Source: Erysipelotrichaceae bacterium UBA1783
Lineage (GTDB): Bacteria > Bacillota_I > Bacilli_A > Erysipelotrichales > Erysipelotrichaceae
Length of the DNA: 7,125 nucleotides
Direction of reading: 5' to 3'
Assembly (NCBI GenBank): GCA_002315205.1
Contig: DCGH01000053.1
Span: forward strand, 1-7,125
Both the position numbers and the translations under genes were made by a program. Under the pieces are notes generated by a model. It searched no databases. It was not told the origin of the DNA and saw only the letters and a program-made list of their open reading frames with translations. Below are positions 6,155 through 7,125 of this stretch, piece by piece; position 1 is the first letter of the stretch, and the number at the start of each line of letters is the position of its first letter.

Positions 6155-7125
6155 ATGAGTTACAATCATGAATTAACAGAACAAAAATGGAAAAAGTATT
6201 GGGAAGAAAATAAGACATTTAAGACTAATGCTTGGGATTTCTCTAAGCCTAAGTTTTATGCATTAGATATGTTCCCTTATCCAAGTGGACATGGTCTTCA
6301 TGTAGGCCATCCAGAAGGATATACAGCAACTGATATCGTATCAAGAAAGAAAAGAATGGAAGGATACAATGTATTACATCCAATGGGATTCGATTCTTTT
6401 GGTCTTCCTGCAGAGCAGTATGCTGTAAAAACAGGTAATCATCCAAGTGGATTTACTCATGAGAATATTGAAACATTCCTATACCAGCTAAAGAACATTG
6501 GTTTCTCTTATGACTGGGACAGACAGATTTCAACTTGTGAGCCTGATTACTATAAGTGGACTCAGTTTATCTTCAAGCTATTATTTGAAGATGGTTTAGC
6601 AAAGTGTGTTGATATGCCAGTTAACTGGTGTGAAGAGCTAGGAACAGTTCTTTCAAACGATGAAATCATTGATGGAAAGTCTGAAAGAGGTGGCTATCCA
6701 GTAGTCAGAAAGAATATGAAACAGTGGGTTATCGACATTGTTAAGTATGCTGACAGATTACTTGAAGGATTAGATACAATTGATTGGCCAGAATCAACAA
6801 AGGATATGCAAAGAAACTGGATTGGTAAATCAATTGGTGCTGAAGTTAATTTCAAGGTTGATGGAAGTGAAAAGAGCTTCACTGTATTTACTACACGTTG
6901 TGATACTTTATATGGTGCTACATATTGTGTTCTTTCTCCTGAACATCCTTTAGTAGATGAAATTACTACTGAAGATAAAAAAGCTGAAGTAGATGCATAT
7001 AAGAAGAATTGTGCAGCTAAATCAGAAATGGAAAGAACTGAACTTAATAAAGATAAGACTGGTGTCTTTACTGGTGCTTACGCTATTAATCCAGTTAATG
7101 ATAAAAAGATTCCAATTTGGATTTC
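6155..7125 (+). CDS. leuS: Leucyl-tRNA synthetase LeuS (EC 6.1.1.4), 3'-truncated by window edge
   Basis: LeuS charges tRNA-Leu with leucine. 323 full codons are present and the frame is open to the window edge; the full enzyme is usually about 800 aa, so some 60% is missing. Class Ia signatures are seen: [14 protein letters not shown] at the N-terminus, [20 protein letters not shown] (38-56) with the HIGH motif as HVGH (49-52), and [13 protein letters not shown] (78-90). [13 protein letters not shown] (156-168) and the RNWIGKS segment (220-226) lead into the CP1 editing domain, with its threonine motif TTRCDT (246-251). A Cys stands where the E. coli enzyme has Pro in TTRPDT. The KMSKS motif lies beyond the window. 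The ATG at 6155 is the first start after an in-frame TAG at 6149, with AAAGGG 9 nt upstream. Expression should rise when uncharged tRNA-Leu accumulates, through the T-box leader. Confidence 0.97.
   Translation, partial: MSYNHELTEQKWKKYWEENKTFKTNAWDFSKPKFYALDMFPYPSGHGLHVGHPEGYTATDIVSRKKRMEGYNVLHPMGFDSFGLPAEQYAVKTGNHPSGFTHENIETFLYQLKNIGFSYDWDRQISTCEPDYYKWTQFIFKLLFEDGLAKCVDMPVNWCEELGTVLSNDEIIDGKSERGGYPVVRKNMKQWVIDIVKYADRLLEGLDTIDWPESTKDMQRNWIGKSIGAEVNFKVDGSEKSFTVFTTRCDTLYGATYCVLSPEHPLVDEITTEDKKAEVDAYKKNCAAKSEMERTELNKDKTGVFTGAYAINPVNDKKIPIWI

Noticed and set aside
5936..6169. Minus-strand open frame of 77 codons across the leuS leader
   Set aside because: It lies antisense to a structured T-box RNA, shows no recognisable protein pattern, and has no clear ribosome site.
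6246..6251. P to C change in the LeuS editing motif TTRCDT (codons 246-251, bases 6890-6907) as an anomaly
   Set aside because: From memory, Cys at this position is seen in other Bacillota LeuS sequences, and the Thr and Asp residues are kept, so it is probably family variation. The base range of the motif is given here in the text.
1..7125. CRISPR arrays, insertion sequences, tRNA or rRNA genes
   Set aside because: I see no regularly spaced repeats, no transposase-like frames or terminal inverted repeats, and no tRNA or rRNA signatures; almost every base is assigned to a known gene or leader.

Overview
The window is AT-rich, almost fully coding on the + strand, and looks like a low-GC Gram-positive bacterium (Bacillota, Clostridia- or Erysipelotrichia-like). 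The reasons are strong AGGAGG-type ribosome sites, A/T-ending codons, a T-box leader in front of leuS, and a his operon with a separate (monofunctional) hisB and a fused hisIE. I cannot name the genus from sequence alone.

Positions 1-5142 hold the 3' part of a histidine operon: hisD (5' end cut by the window), hisC, hisB, hisH, hisA, hisF and hisIE. They are packed with overlaps of 1 or 4 bp or gaps of 3-8 bp, so they are almost certainly one transcript with translational coupling. Together they cover the pathway from PR-ATP hydrolysis (HisIE), through ring rearrangement (HisA) and imidazole formation (HisH-HisF), to dehydration (HisB), transamination (HisC) and final oxidation (HisD). Not seen are hisG (presumably upstream) and a histidinol-phosphate phosphatase. 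All enzymes keep their key catalytic residues and look functional.

Positions 5143-5894 hold a short gap with an extended -10 promoter and a 221-aa OmpR/PhoB-type regulator. Its receiver domain has lost the acidic pocket and the phospho-acceptor aspartate, and there is no sensor kinase next to it. This is the most unusual protein in the window.

Positions 5895-7125 hold a sigma-A-like promoter (TTGACT-17-TAAAAT), a T-box leader of about 200 nt and the first 323 codons of leuS. The leader has a recognisable Stem I with a UUA (Leu) specifier, a distal loop, and the tRNA-acceptor-binding UGGU in an antiterminator fold. A leucine specifier in front of leucyl-tRNA synthetase agrees with sensing of uncharged tRNA-Leu. 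The expression platform is not the usual one: the antiterminator 3' strand has no perfect downstream partner before a T-run. Instead there is an imperfect terminator that would sequester the T-box itself, and a hairpin that could mask the leuS Shine-Dalgarno. I see no new multi-gene system; the pseudo-receiver regulator and the odd T-box platform are the items worth a second look.
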